Below are positions 8,270 through 16,379 of a DNA stretch of 56,777 nucleotides, one piece after another. Positions within the stretch are counted from its first letter, which is position 1. Each line of letters begins with the position of its first letter. The notes beneath the pieces were generated by a model. The model was given only the letters and a program-made list of their open reading frames with translations. It was not told where the DNA came from and did not search any database. Both the position numbers and the translations under genes were made by a program. Source of the DNA: Myxococcales bacterium (GTDB lineage Bacteria > Myxococcota > UBA727 > VGSZ01); assembly GCA_023248635.1 (NCBI GenBank), contig JAHFED010000042.1:1-56777 (forward strand), written 5' to 3'.

Positions 8270-8496
8270 GGTGTGCCGCCGTGGTGATGATGGTGGCCTT
8301 CGACCGCTGCGTTCTTGTCCGGCAGGAACAGCGGCCCTTGCTCTGCCCGCGCCAACACCGAGGGCGCGGGTGCAGCAGCTTCGGCGGCTTCGGCGCTCGC
8401 TGGATGCGACGCCGTCAGCGGCAACGACGTCGTGGCACAAGCGGCCGGCAGCAGGGCAATCACCACCGAGCTCAGGATCCTCATCGAGCGTTGCAT
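8266..8496 (-). CDS. Small lipoprotein with His-rich C-terminus, 76 aa
   Basis: A signal with lipobox (SVVIALLPAAC) is followed by an Ala/Ser/Pro-rich linker and a C-terminus with HHHHH near the end (EGHHHHHGGTP), a likely metal-binding tail. Start ATG at 8496, or 8484 four codons later. It is the first gene of a tightly overlapping set with the TolC-like lipoprotein and multicopper oxidase, so a periplasmic copper-binding or sensing role is a reasonable inference. The middle is low-complexity, so the protein may be largely unstructured. Confidence 0.7.
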   Translation of the reverse strand: MQRSMRILSSVVIALLPAACATTSLPLTASHPASAEAAEAAAPAPSVLARAEQGPLFLPDKNAAVEGHHHHHGGTP

Positions 8497-8625
8497 GCCG
8501 CCCAGGGTGCCCGACTGGTGGCGCAGTTCCAAGCGACTTCGCCGACGCCGTTGGTGCCGGTTGTCGCCGTTGACGACGATGCATGGCGGCCCTGGCGCCA
8601 GGACCCATCACCGGAGCGCTCGGAC

Positions 8626-9612
8626 TCAGCCGGAGAATCCATCGACGTCGATGCTTGTGAGCGCGCCGCCCAGCGTCGCCAGCACCTCCCGCAGATCGAG
8701 TCGCTCCCGCTCGATGCGATCCGCCGATCGACCCCGCGTCGCGGGGGCGAGCACCCCCGTCAAGCGCGTCCAGCCCGCCGAGGTGCGATGCAGCGTCAAC
8801 GATGATGCCGTGAAGAGCTCCAGCTCCTGCAGGCCGACGTCGACACAGGCCGAGAGTTGGGCGTGCCATTGGGGCAGCGCCGAGGGGTCCGCATTGAGCC
8901 GCAGCACGCGCAGTCGACGCCCCTGCCCCGTCTCCCACAGCCAGGCGTAGGGAGCGGTGCTGCGACCTCCGTGCGCATAGGACAGCGTCACATCCACCAG
9001 CGCCGGCAGGCCGCCGCCGACGCCGAAGCTCTGGCGCAGCTCCCCGATCTCTTCCCGCTCGTGCTCGATCCCCGCGGGGCCGCCGCCGCCCTCTGCCGGG
9101 CAAGAGATGCGCTGCAACGCCCAGGGCGGGTGCGACCTCGACAGTGGGGCGAGCAACGCCCGCGGCAACCCCAGGAGCGTCTCCAGACCTCGCAACGGAG
9201 TCCCCCACAAGAAGCGCTCGCACCAAGCGCGGGGCTGGACGACGTTGCTCTTGCCCAGATCCAGCGAGCGCAGGGTCGCGAACGCGCGGCAGCCCACCAG
9301 TCGATCGCGATCCTGGCTGCTGCGGCCATAGTTGAGCGCGCCGGCGACCGGAAAACCGCGCTCCCATGTCACCGAGCGCGCAACCAGGACGCCATCGACG
9401 GCGGCGAGCCATTGCGCAGCATGGGCTTTCAGCAGCGCGCGTGCTTCGGCCTGTTGGGCCTTGGCCAGCCCCCCGCTTTGCAACTGCAGGGCGATGAAGC
9501 GTCCGCGGGGATCTCCGGCGGCGCTGAGGTATTGCCCAAGGGCTGCGCGGGGGGCGTCGTCGTTGGGGGCTTGGTAGACGCCCTCCCACAGACCCGCGGT
9601 GTCTGGTCCCAT
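8626..9612 (-). CDS. TIGR02996-domain protein, 328 aa
   Basis: The N-terminus WEGVYQAPNDDAPRAALGQYL...GDPRGRFIALQ matches the TIGR02996 (repeat-companion) domain, widespread in Myxococcota and often followed by leucine-rich-like repeats. The rest, with recurring 'LRSLDLGKSNV', 'GLETLLGLP' and 'LRVLRLNADPSALPQW' elements, looks like irregular leucine-rich repeats. It is probably a cytoplasmic scaffold; no catalytic motif is visible. Start ATG at 9612 has a GGGAGG Shine-Dalgarno sequence. The reading frame is open far upstream (to 10845) through the protease gene, but that is not coding. Confidence 0.8.
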   Translation of the reverse strand: MGPDTAGLWEGVYQAPNDDAPRAALGQYLSAAGDPRGRFIALQLQSGGLAKAQQAEARALLKAHAAQWLAAVDGVLVARSVTWERGFPVAGALNYGRSSQDRDRLVGCRAFATLRSLDLGKSNVVQPRAWCERFLWGTPLRGLETLLGLPRALLAPLSRSHPPWALQRISCPAEGGGGPAGIEHEREEIGELRQSFGVGGGLPALVDVTLSYAHGGRSTAPYAWLWETGQGRRLRVLRLNADPSALPQWHAQLSACVDVGLQELELFTASSLTLHRTSAGWTRLTGVLAPATRGRSADRIERERLDLREVLATLGGALTSIDVDGFSG

Positions 9613-9674
9613 CACGCCTCCCAGGCGATGGGCGACGTTCACCTCAGCTGCTGCCTTGGGGCAAGGGCCTGGGA

Positions 9675-10820
9675 TCAGCGACGCGCACCGGGGGAGGAGC
9701 TGGCCGGGCGCAGCCTGGAGAGCTCGACGACATCGAGCACGTTTTCGGGGGTGATCATGCCCACCAATCCGCCGTCGTCGACCACCAGGGCCGCCGACGC
9801 CTGCCGATCGCGCATGCGGGACAGGACGTCTTCGAGTGCTTCGGCGGGCGACGCCGTCACCACTTCGTGATCCATGATGGGCGCGATGTAATTGGCCCGG
9901 CCTTCGTGGGCCAGCGCGCGCAAGAGCGCCGAGCGCGTGAGCAACCCCCGCACGACGCCATCTTCGACGACGGGGAAGTCGCGCTGCCAACCATCCAGCG
10001 CGAAGGCCGCCGCATCGCCCAGGGTCATCGACGGCGTCAACTCTCGAAAATCGTGCATCATCGCGCCGCTCGCCGAAATGCCCGCGAGCGCACCGCTGAG
10101 CTCGGTCTGGCGCGCCTCTTCGGCGGCACCAATCCAGATGAAGAGGGCGATGAGCACCAGCAAGGGATTGGCAACGAGGCCGACGACGCCGAAGACGACG
10201 GCCAGCCCTTGACCCGTCCGCGCTGCGATCCGGGTGGCGCGATCCCGGTTCATCATCGTCGCCAAGAGCGCTCGAAAGACGCGGCCACCATCCATGGGGA
10301 AGGCCGGCAGCAGGTTGAAGACGGCGAGGGACACGTTGATCCACGCCAGCTGAATCACCAGCCCGCCGCGCACCAGCCCAAGGGCTTCGATGGACATCGC
10401 TCCGCCTCGCAGCGCCGTCGCCCCAAAGAGCAGCCCGGCCAGCACCAGGTTGGTCGCTGGTCCCGCCAAGGCCACGAGGAGCTCCTGCGCGGGCCGCTGC
10501 GGCAAGTGGTCCATGCTGGCGACGCCACCGATGGGCAGCAGGATGATGTCGCGGGTGCGCACACCGAAGCGACGCCCGACCAGCGCGTGGCTCAGCTCGT
10601 GGAGCACGACCGCGGCAAAGACCAGGCACATCAGCAGCACAGCTTCGACAGCGGCTGTAGCCCCGTCGCCGGCGAACCAATGGAGGGCGCCGATCCAGAC
10701 CAGCAGCAGCAGGAAGGTGGCGTGGATCCGAATCGGGATGCCGGCAATGCGCAGCACCTGCGGCGCCCACCAGGACAACCGCGCACCAACACGCTCGGAA
10801 GAACGAGGGCCCATGGGCAC
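9675..10820 (-). CDS. Site-2 protease family (M50) with CBS domains, 381 aa
   Basis: The sequence has HELSHALVGRRFG (HExxH zinc site) in the first transmembrane region and NLLPAFPMDGGRVFRALL, the second zinc site (NxxPxxPxDGG) of S2P peptidases. At least four to five further transmembrane helices follow. The last about 120 residues contain two CBS-like repeats (residues about 245-300 and 310-365), a domain fusion seen in many S2P proteins. These enzymes cut within or near membrane helices, for example to release anti-sigma factors. GTG at 10820 or ATG at 10814 can start it. No substrate is encoded nearby. Confidence 0.9.
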   Translation of the reverse strand: MPMGPRSSERVGARLSWWAPQVLRIAGIPIRIHATFLLLLVWIGALHWFAGDGATAAVEAVLLMCLVFAAVVLHELSHALVGRRFGVRTRDIILLPIGGVASMDHLPQRPAQELLVALAGPATNLVLAGLLFGATALRGGAMSIEALGLVRGGLVIQLAWINVSLAVFNLLPAFPMDGGRVFRALLATMMNRDRATRIAARTGQGLAVVFGVVGLVANPLLVLIALFIWIGAAEEARQTELSGALAGISASGAMMHDFRELTPSMTLGDAAAFALDGWQRDFPVVEDGVVRGLLTRSALLRALAHEGRANYIAPIMDHEVVTASPAEALEDVLSRMRDRQASAALVVDDGGLVGMITPENVLDVVELSRLRPASSSPGARR

Positions 10821-10936
10821 ACCCCTTCAGTTGGAAGCCGACCATGGTTCTGCATCGGGCGCGCCACCGCGCCCAGCCCGCCCGACGTCATGCCCGACGC
10901 ATTCCACAGGCTTGCGACGCGGAAGAAGCGCGACAA

Positions 10937-10958
10937 TTCATCGCCGCCAGGCGATGAA
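10937..10958. repeat. Palindrome TTCATCGCC-n4-GGCGATGAA, copy 1
   Basis: A 9-bp perfect stem with a 4-base loop lies in the gap between the protease gene and thiol peroxidase. A near-identical copy with the same flank (...GATGAATTG on one side) is at 51984-52005, inside a gene. It lies 3' of the minus-strand tpx gene (stop at 11032) and could act as a terminator, but no T tract follows. Confidence 0.5.
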
Positions 10959-11031
10959 CCTGGAGACAATTATCCCCGCGCGACCCTCCTTGCCCCTCTT
11001 CCCACGAGCAGTGGCGGGGGACCCCCGGCCA

Positions 11032-11532
11032 TCAGCCCAGGGACCGGAGGGCGGCGTCGTAGTTGGGCTCTTGCGTCACTTCGGCGACCAATTCGGTGTG
11101 CAAGATCTTGTCGTCGGCGCCGACGACGACGACGGCCCGGGCCAGGAGCCCCGCGAGCTTGCCGTCTTTCATGGTCAGCCCGTAGGCGTTGGCGAACTCG
11201 GGCCCGCGGAAGGTGGACAGGTTGACGACGCCTTCGATGCCTTCGGCGGCACAGAAACGCTTGTGGGCAAAGGGGAGGTCGAGGGAGATGTTGACGACGA
11301 CGACACCCTCCTTGGCCACCAACTGCTTGTGGAAGGCGCGCACCGACGCCGCGCAGGTGCCGGTGTCGATGGAGGGGAAAATGTTGAGAACCTTCTTCTT
11401 GCCAGCGAAGGACGCCAAGGTTGACGTCGACAGATCGGTGCCGACCAGGCTGAAGGCTGGGGCCCTGCTGCCGACGGCGGGCAGGGTCCCCGAGGTTTCG
11501 ACGGGGCTGCCCTTGAACTGGATGTGTGACAT
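11032..11532 (-). CDS. tpx: Thiol peroxidase (atypical 2-Cys peroxiredoxin)
   Basis: This 166-residue protein begins MSHIQFKGSPVETSGTLPAVG, the typical Tpx start. It contains SIDTGTCAASVRAF (peroxidatic Cys60) and KRFCAAEGIEGV (resolving Cys94), spaced as in thiol peroxidase. It reduces hydrogen peroxide and lipid hydroperoxides using thioredoxin, in the cytoplasm or periplasm depending on species. Start ATG at 11532 with Shine-Dalgarno AGGAG. The longer in-frame reading upstream runs through the 33-bp repeats at 11593-11826 and is not coding. It is divergent from ruvC, with the repeat array between them. Confidence 0.95.
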   Translation of the reverse strand: MSHIQFKGSPVETSGTLPAVGSRAPAFSLVGTDLSTSTLASFAGKKKVLNIFPSIDTGTCAASVRAFHKQLVAKEGVVVVNISLDLPFAHKRFCAAEGIEGVVNLSTFRGPEFANAYGLTMKDGKLAGLLARAVVVVGADDKILHTELVAEVTQEPNYDAALRSLG

Positions 11533-11592
11533 GGAAGACTCCTGCTGGTCGGCGTGACCGGGTCGGTGGTTGGCGGAGATGCCCTCTACCAC

Positions 11593-11826
11593 GAAGTTTG
11601 GCTGTTCAAGACGCTGGCGCGTCTTGAAGTTTGGCTGTTCAAGACGCTGGCGCGTCTTGAAGTTTGGATGTTCAAGACACTGGCGCGTCTTGAAGTTTGG
11701 ATGTTCAAGACGCTGGCGCGTCTTGAAGTTTGGATGTTCAAGACACTGGCGCGTCTTGAAGTTTGGATGTTCAAGACGCTGGCGCGTCTTGAAGTTTGGA
11801 TGTTCAAGACGCTGGCGCGTCTTGAA
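11593..11826 (+). repeat. Palindromic tandem repeat array 1, seven 33-bp units
   Basis: Seven head-to-tail units, GAAGTTTGG(A/C)TGTTCAAGAC followed by (G/A)CTGGCGCGTCTT, fill the gap between divergent tpx and ruvC. Each unit plus the next GAA contains TTCAAGACGC-tggc-GCGTCTTGAA, a perfect 10-bp stem. Units 1-2 have GGCTG instead of GGATG; units 3 and 5 have GACAC, breaking one pair. Related arrays, in the opposite orientation, are at 23627 and 42820. The unit length (33) is a multiple of 3, which leaves all frames open and creates spurious open frames. Confidence 0.95.
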
Positions 11827-11868
11827 GACCTTGCCGAGGTCCTGCGCCCTCCTGCACTGTGCTGCTCC

Positions 11869-12444
11869 ATGGCGAAGCAGCGCGTGCTGGGGATCGATCC
11901 CGGATCGAGAAAGACCGGCTGGGGCGTCGTCGACGTCGCCGGCAACGTCATGACCCACGTCGACAACGGCGTGCTCATCCTCGATGACGATAAAGATCTG
12001 ACCATCCGCCTCGTCGATCTCGCCCACCGCTTGAACGACGTCATCACCACCTACCGGCCCGACCGCGCCGCCGTCGAAGACGTCTTCGTGCAAAAGAGCG
12101 CGCGCTCGGCGCTGATCCTCGGTCAAGCCCGCGGGGCCGCGTTGACGACGCTGGGCCTGCGCGGGTTGGCCGTGGCCTCCTTTCCAACCTCGGTGGTGAA
12201 GCAGCGCGTGTCGGGCCGCGGTGGCGCGGGCAAAGAGCAGGTGGCCGCGATGGTGACGGCTTTGCTGGGCTTGCCTGAGCACCCCTTCGAAGACGCCGCC
12301 GACGCCCTCGCCGTCGCCTTGTGCGCGTGTTTGGAGAGCCCCTGGCCCACCGCTGCGGCCGCGCTTCCTCCTCGCAAAGGCCCACGCCAACGGGGCCGCG
12401 ATGCGTTGGCCGCCTTGGCCCGCGCGCAGGGAAAGATCACATGA
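11869..12444 (+). CDS. ruvC: RuvC Holliday junction endonuclease
   Basis: This 191-residue protein starts MAKQRVLGIDPGSRKTGWGV and has the RNase H-like acidic residues: Asp10, Glu70 (AAVEDVFVQKSARSA) and the Asp pair near 142-145 (EDAADALAVAL). RuvC cuts four-way DNA junctions after RuvAB branch migration. Length and domain order are normal. It overlaps ruvA by 4 bases (ATGA). ruvB is not present in the window. The start ATG at 11869 follows the repeat array; longer frames through the repeats are rejected. Confidence 0.96.
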   Translation: MAKQRVLGIDPGSRKTGWGVVDVAGNVMTHVDNGVLILDDDKDLTIRLVDLAHRLNDVITTYRPDRAAVEDVFVQKSARSALILGQARGAALTTLGLRGLAVASFPTSVVKQRVSGRGGAGKEQVAAMVTALLGLPEHPFEDAADALAVALCACLESPWPTAAAALPPRKGPRQRGRDALAALARAQGKIT

Positions 12445-13037
12445 TTGGCTACCTTTCTGGCACGACACAATATGCAGATATTGATGCCATCTGTATCAAC
12501 GTCGCCGGCGTCGGCTATCACGTCTTGATGCCCATGACCGACGTCGCACGAGCCTCGAAGGTCGGGACCAAGATTGAGGCATATATCCATACACACGTAC
12601 GAGAAGACGCAATTCAGCTGTATGGCTTTTCGGCGCGAGCCGGCCTGCAGCTCTTCGAGCGCCTGCTTTCGGTGTCGGGGGTGGGCCCACGCACGGCCTT
12701 GGCGTTGCTCTCGGGACTCGAGGCCGAGGTGCTGGTGCGGGCCATCGCCGAGCGTGACGAGGGGCGGCTCACCAAGATCTCCGGCGTGGGCAAAAAGACC
12801 GCCCAGCGCATCTTGCTGGAGCTCGGCGATAAGATGGCCAAGGAGTCGTTGTCGTCGGTGCTCTCGCCTTCTTTGTCGGCGCCGCCGCGCGCGCTCGACG
12901 ATCTGCGCTCCGCCCTGGCCAACCTTGGTTACAAGGCGCCCCAGATCGATCGCGCCCTCCAGCGGGTCAAGGCTCTCGCCGACGAAGGCCAGGAGCTTTC
13001 GCTGCTCCTCCGTGAGGCGCTGAAACACGTCGCGTGA
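12441..13037 (+). CDS. ruvA: RuvA Holliday junction branch migration subunit
   Basis: The 198-residue protein begins MIGYLSGT, with the oligomer-binding domain, then two helix-hairpin-helix motifs (LLSVSGVGPRTALALLSGL, ISGVGKKTAQRILLEL) around residues 70-130. The C-terminal domain (about 145-198), which regulates RuvB, is present. It binds the Holliday junction as a tetramer and recruits RuvB. The start ATG overlaps the ruvC stop, so the two are coupled. The usual third partner ruvB does not follow here. Confidence 0.96.
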   Translation: MIGYLSGTTQYADIDAICINVAGVGYHVLMPMTDVARASKVGTKIEAYIHTHVREDAIQLYGFSARAGLQLFERLLSVSGVGPRTALALLSGLEAEVLVRAIAERDEGRLTKISGVGKKTAQRILLELGDKMAKESLSSVLSPSLSAPPRALDDLRSALANLGYKAPQIDRALQRVKALADEGQELSLLLREALKHVA

Positions 13038-13053
13038 CGCCAGCGCCGGCCCC

Positions 13054-14145
13054 ATGCGAGCGTCCGCCATGGCTGCGTTCAGAAAGGATCCGGGGCCACC
13101 GCCTTCGGACGAAGCCCGGGCGCGGCTGCGGGAGGAAGCCGCCTCCCTCGACGTCGAAGACATCGTCGATCTGTGCTGCTCGCGCTCCCACAACGCCCTG
13201 CGGGTGTCGCTCTACCTCGAGGCCCTGCGCAGCGTGCACGGCAAGGGCTTGGGCGAAAAGGTGCAGTTGGCGGCGTGCATGCTGTGCTTCGATCTCGCCC
13301 GCCACGGCGATGAAGCCAGAGAGACCGAGCTGCACCTGCTAATGCCCATCGTCGACGCTCTCGCCGTCGCCGACGCCGCCAGCCCCGAAGGTGCCCCGGT
13401 GGTCCGCGCGCTCACCGACAAGAGCGAGTCGGTGTTGTTGCTGTGGCTCTGCCTCGTCGAGCACGCTGCCCGTCGCGACCGGCGCGAGGCTCCGCCCGTT
13501 CCCACCGGCGGCACAGCCCTCGAGGTCGACCTCTTCGACGCCGGCGAATTGGAGGAGCTCGAGCTCTCCCTCGAGGACTTTGCCGTCGACGACAACAAGG
13601 CCGCCGCAGGCTTTGTCAGCGCCGTCGACGCCCTGTGGACGCCGATGCCCCTGGCCATGGGCGGGGATGGGCAGCCGCTCTTTGCCGCCAGCGACCGCGA
13701 CGACGTCGAGCGCGTGGAGAAATTCAAGGACACCGCCCAGAGCTTCGCGTCGGCTGTCCCCATTGCCGCCGAGCTGCAGGCCCTGAGCGCGCTCTTCCTG
13801 GCCAGCCACATGCGCGCCAAGGGCCTCTTTGGTCGCCGCAACAAGCAGCGCGACCGACTGCTGCTCGAGGGGCTCGAGGCCTTCTCGCTGCTGCCGGCGC
13901 CCCCCGTCGAAGCCGCTGCCTGGTTCGCCGCTGGCGACGTGCCCGGTGCTGCTCCCTTTGCCTGGGAGAAGATGGCCGAGGTGATCCTCGACTTCGTGGC
14001 GTTTACCGGCAAGGCGGTCGACGAAGGCCTCGATCCCACCCAGGCCGGCTTCGTCGTCAACGTCATCGACGGCTACGTCAAAGATGCGCGCTCGACCAAG
14101 CCGCCGCCGGTGCTCGCGGCCACGCCCGCCCAACGACGACGCTGA
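13054..14145 (+). CDS. Unrecognised cytoplasmic protein, 363 aa
   Basis: This gene follows ruvA after 16 bp on the same strand. It encodes a mainly helical, Ala/Leu/Asp-rich protein without a signal peptide, with EAASLDVEDIVDLCCSRSHN near the N-terminus and DKSESVLLLWLCLVEHAARR mid-protein. I recognise no domain. Start ATG at 13054 (an ATG at 13069 is a possible alternative). Being in the same apparent transcript as ruvCA does not prove a DNA-repair role. It ends 13 bp before the convergent TPR gene. Confidence 0.65.
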   Translation: MRASAMAAFRKDPGPPPSDEARARLREEAASLDVEDIVDLCCSRSHNALRVSLYLEALRSVHGKGLGEKVQLAACMLCFDLARHGDEARETELHLLMPIVDALAVADAASPEGAPVVRALTDKSESVLLLWLCLVEHAARRDRREAPPVPTGGTALEVDLFDAGELEELELSLEDFAVDDNKAAAGFVSAVDALWTPMPLAMGGDGQPLFAASDRDDVERVEKFKDTAQSFASAVPIAAELQALSALFLASHMRAKGLFGRRNKQRDRLLLEGLEAFSLLPAPPVEAAAWFAAGDVPGAAPFAWEKMAEVILDFVAFTGKAVDEGLDPTQAGFVVNVIDGYVKDARSTKPPPVLAATPAQRRR

Positions 14146-14158
14146 GCCCTCTCGCGAG

Positions 14159-15325
14159 CTACTGGACCTCGAGGGCTTGCACGATGGTCTTGCAGTCGGC
14201 GACCTCGGACTGGTGCTTGGTCTCGCCAGCGCAGCGGATGAGCCCGCGGCAGTTCTCCAGCGCCAGGTCTTTGTCGAGCACCGACTTGTAGTGCTTTGCC
14301 AACTGATAATGCGCTAGACAAATGGTGTTGTCGAGCTTGAGACTGTTCTCGCATTCGGTGACAGCCATATCGACCATTCCCTTGTCAAACAAAGCGAGAC
14401 AGAATCCATAGTGTCCGGGACCATACCCAGGGTTTTGCACCAGCTGGTCCATGTACTTCTTCAGCGCCTCCGACTTCATCTGCGAGCCGGCGTAGGCCGC
14501 CTTGATCTCGTTGCCGCAGATGGGGTCGTCTTTGTCCACAGCGAGGCATTGGATGAAATGAAAGAGGGCTTCGTCGAAGCGTCCTATGGCCAGGTAGAGG
14601 TGCGCGAGGTTGCCCTGGCAATCCTTGCGCGAGGAATCAATGTCGAGACAGCGCACGTAGTACTGTTCGGCGTCTTCGGTGTATTTTCGCGCCAAATCAC
14701 CGGTTTTCGCCGTATACTGGGCCCGATAGCTCATAATGGTTCCCATGTCGCTGTAAGCCTGAGCGTTGTTGGGAAAAAGCTCGAAGATGCGTCGGTATTG
14801 AGTTTCGGCTTCTTTATACCACTGCTCAGCAGCCGGCACCGGCTTGCTGGGGTCTTTGGCCTTGGCGATCTCGACCTGCGCGAGCCGCAGGTAGCTGAGG
14901 GCGAGGTTGTAGCGGCCAGGTCCGTTGCGGGGATCAATCTCGATGGCGCTCAGGAAGAACTTCGAGGCCTCGAGGAAGTTCTGGTTCTCGAACTCCAGCA
15001 CACCCATGTTCGAGCGCGCCTGGGCGAAATCGTTGTTCTCGCGAATGGCACGGATGTAGTACTTGCGGGCGCGTTCGTCGTCGCCGCGGGCGTACCAGAT
15101 GATGCCGAGCCCGTTGAGACACTCGGCGTCGCGCTCGTCGTATTCGAGGCAGATCTCGCAGCGCGTTTCGGCGGCGTCGTAATCCTGCTTCTCGTAGTTC
15201 GCGATGCAGGCCTGCTGCTGAATGAGCAGCTGGGGATTCTTGGGCGCGGTGTCGCCGCACAAAGCACCGCCGGTCAGGGGCGCGGCCAGCAACACCAGAA
15301 AGGCGAGACGACGACGAGGGCTCAT
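14159..15325 (-). CDS. Exported TPR protein, 388 aa
   Basis: A signal peptide (MSPRRRLAFLVLLAAPLTGG) is followed by about eight tetratricopeptide repeats. Examples are 'DAECLNGLGIIWYARGDDERARKYYIRAI', 'RSNMGVLEFENQNFLEASKFF', 'RYNLALSYLRLAQ' and 'GNLAHLYLAIGRFDEALFHF'. It probably acts as a periplasmic or outer-membrane assembly scaffold, like the TPR proteins of myxobacterial gliding and secretion machineries, but no exact family is claimed. Start ATG at 15325 places the signal correctly; another in-frame ATG lies at 15358. It is convergent with the unknown 13054 gene. Confidence 0.85.
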   Translation of the reverse strand: MSPRRRLAFLVLLAAPLTGGALCGDTAPKNPQLLIQQQACIANYEKQDYDAAETRCEICLEYDERDAECLNGLGIIWYARGDDERARKYYIRAIRENNDFAQARSNMGVLEFENQNFLEASKFFLSAIEIDPRNGPGRYNLALSYLRLAQVEIAKAKDPSKPVPAAEQWYKEAETQYRRIFELFPNNAQAYSDMGTIMSYRAQYTAKTGDLARKYTEDAEQYYVRCLDIDSSRKDCQGNLAHLYLAIGRFDEALFHFIQCLAVDKDDPICGNEIKAAYAGSQMKSEALKKYMDQLVQNPGYGPGHYGFCLALFDKGMVDMAVTECENSLKLDNTICLAHYQLAKHYKSVLDKDLALENCRGLIRCAGETKHQSEVADCKTIVQALEVQ

Positions 15326-15432
15326 GAGCCGAACCTTGGTGGATCTCCGCGGCGACATCAAGATGCCCACGCCGGCCTTGCCTTCGCCGACGGCCGCTTC
15401 CGGCGCGAGAGAGGCCGGAGTAACGCGACCCC

Positions 15433-16029
15433 GTGCTCCTCGCCCTTCCCCTGCTGCTGGCCCTGGTCGTCGACGCGGCTCCGCCTCAAACGCCACCCGC
15501 ACCTGGGCAACCCAAGGCCGTGAAGCGCTCGCTGGCGTCGACGACGTGGCCGGTGGAGCCCGCCTTCAACGCCGGTTTTCTCGCCAGCGACGACGGCCTG
15601 CTGCCCTTCGTCGGCGTCACCATCTTTGTCCCAGTCTGGCCTGGCCTCGGGCCGGCGCTGGTGGCCCGAGGCAGCGCTACCCAATTGGGCGCGTTGTCTT
15701 TCTACGAGGGCCTGCTCGGCGTGGGTGCGGTGTGGGAGGGCCGACTGGAGAGCGTGCTCGCCCGCCTGACCTTGACGCCGGCGGTGTTGGCCTCGGGCTT
15801 CAACGAGGACAGCGGCGAGAGCGGTCTGAGCCTTGGTCCCGCTCTGCTCTTGCCCCTCGATCTCGCGCTGCCGCTGGGCAACGGCATTGCGTTTACCGCC
15901 AGCGTCGAACCAGGGCTGTCCCGTAGGATCGTCCACGCCGTTGACGGCGACGTCGTGGGACGGGACCGGGTCTTCGTCTTCGTCGGCGCCGGCCTGACCT
16001 TCGGAGGACCGCCCTCCGAAGAGCCCTGA
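15433..16029 (+). CDS. Exported hypothetical protein, possible beta-barrel, 198 aa
   Basis: The GTG at 15433 gives a signal peptide (VLLALPLLLALVVDA), a Pro-rich stretch, then alternating amphipathic strands (GLLPFVGVTIFVPVW, GLSLGPALLLPLDLAL, VFVFVGAGLTF). This suggests a small outer-membrane barrel or lipocalin-like fold. No family is recognised. It is divergent from the TPR gene (107 bp between starts) and ends 15 bp before the convergent zinc-ribbon-like gene. Confidence 0.6.
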   Translation: MLLALPLLLALVVDAAPPQTPPAPGQPKAVKRSLASTTWPVEPAFNAGFLASDDGLLPFVGVTIFVPVWPGLGPALVARGSATQLGALSFYEGLLGVGAVWEGRLESVLARLTLTPAVLASGFNEDSGESGLSLGPALLLPLDLALPLGNGIAFTASVEPGLSRRIVHAVDGDVVGRDRVFVFVGAGLTFGGPPSEEP

Positions 16030-16044
16030 GAGACGCCCCACGGC

Positions 16045-16323
16045 TCAACGCCGGTCGAAGGAGCCGCCGCTCCAGGCGTTGTCGCTGCACGTGGCCTCTT
16101 GCCCGCAGGCGCGGCACCGCACATCGCTGCACTCGACGTACAGCCCCGACTCGGGATGCTCCGTCCGGGAGCCAAGGATCTCCCAGTCGCGGGCAAAGCG
16201 CGCGGCGAGCTCCACCTCGCGGGGGCTTTGTACCCGTCCCAGGCAGAACAGGCCGGGGTGCTCGAAGTAGGGCGTGCATTGAGGACACGGGCTTCCGGCG
16301 GGGTGGCTTTGGTCATTGGGCAT
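16045..16323 (-). CDS. Small protein with Cys pairs, zinc-ribbon-like, 92 aa
   Basis: Starting at the ATG at 16323, the protein has CPQC in the N-terminal part, then FCLG, and a distal CRACGQEATC. Paired CxxC motifs suggest a structural zinc site. No enzyme motif is visible. Function is unknown; similar small zinc-ribbon proteins can be transcription or assembly factors. It is transcribed away from the M48 peptidase gene. Confidence 0.55.
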   Translation of the reverse strand: MPNDQSHPAGSPCPQCTPYFEHPGLFCLGRVQSPREVELAARFARDWEILGSRTEHPESGLYVECSDVRCRACGQEATCSDNAWSGGSFDRR

Positions 16324-16379
16324 CGTTGGCTCGCGTCCTGCTTGACTGGGGGGGTTCACCTTTCTTCGCCGGAGGTCCC

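Noticed and set aside
6863-10845. Very long open frames antisense to or across the copper, TIGR02996 and protease genes
   Set aside because: They are shadows of GC-rich codon use. The products are Arg/Pro/Ala-rich, and the genes inside them have proper starts and known motifs.
11554-11868. Extended open frames through the repeats into ruvC, tpx and the 42291 gene
   Set aside because: They code only for repeated phrases such as FKTLARLEVWM and exist because the unit length is a multiple of three. The true starts have better signals.
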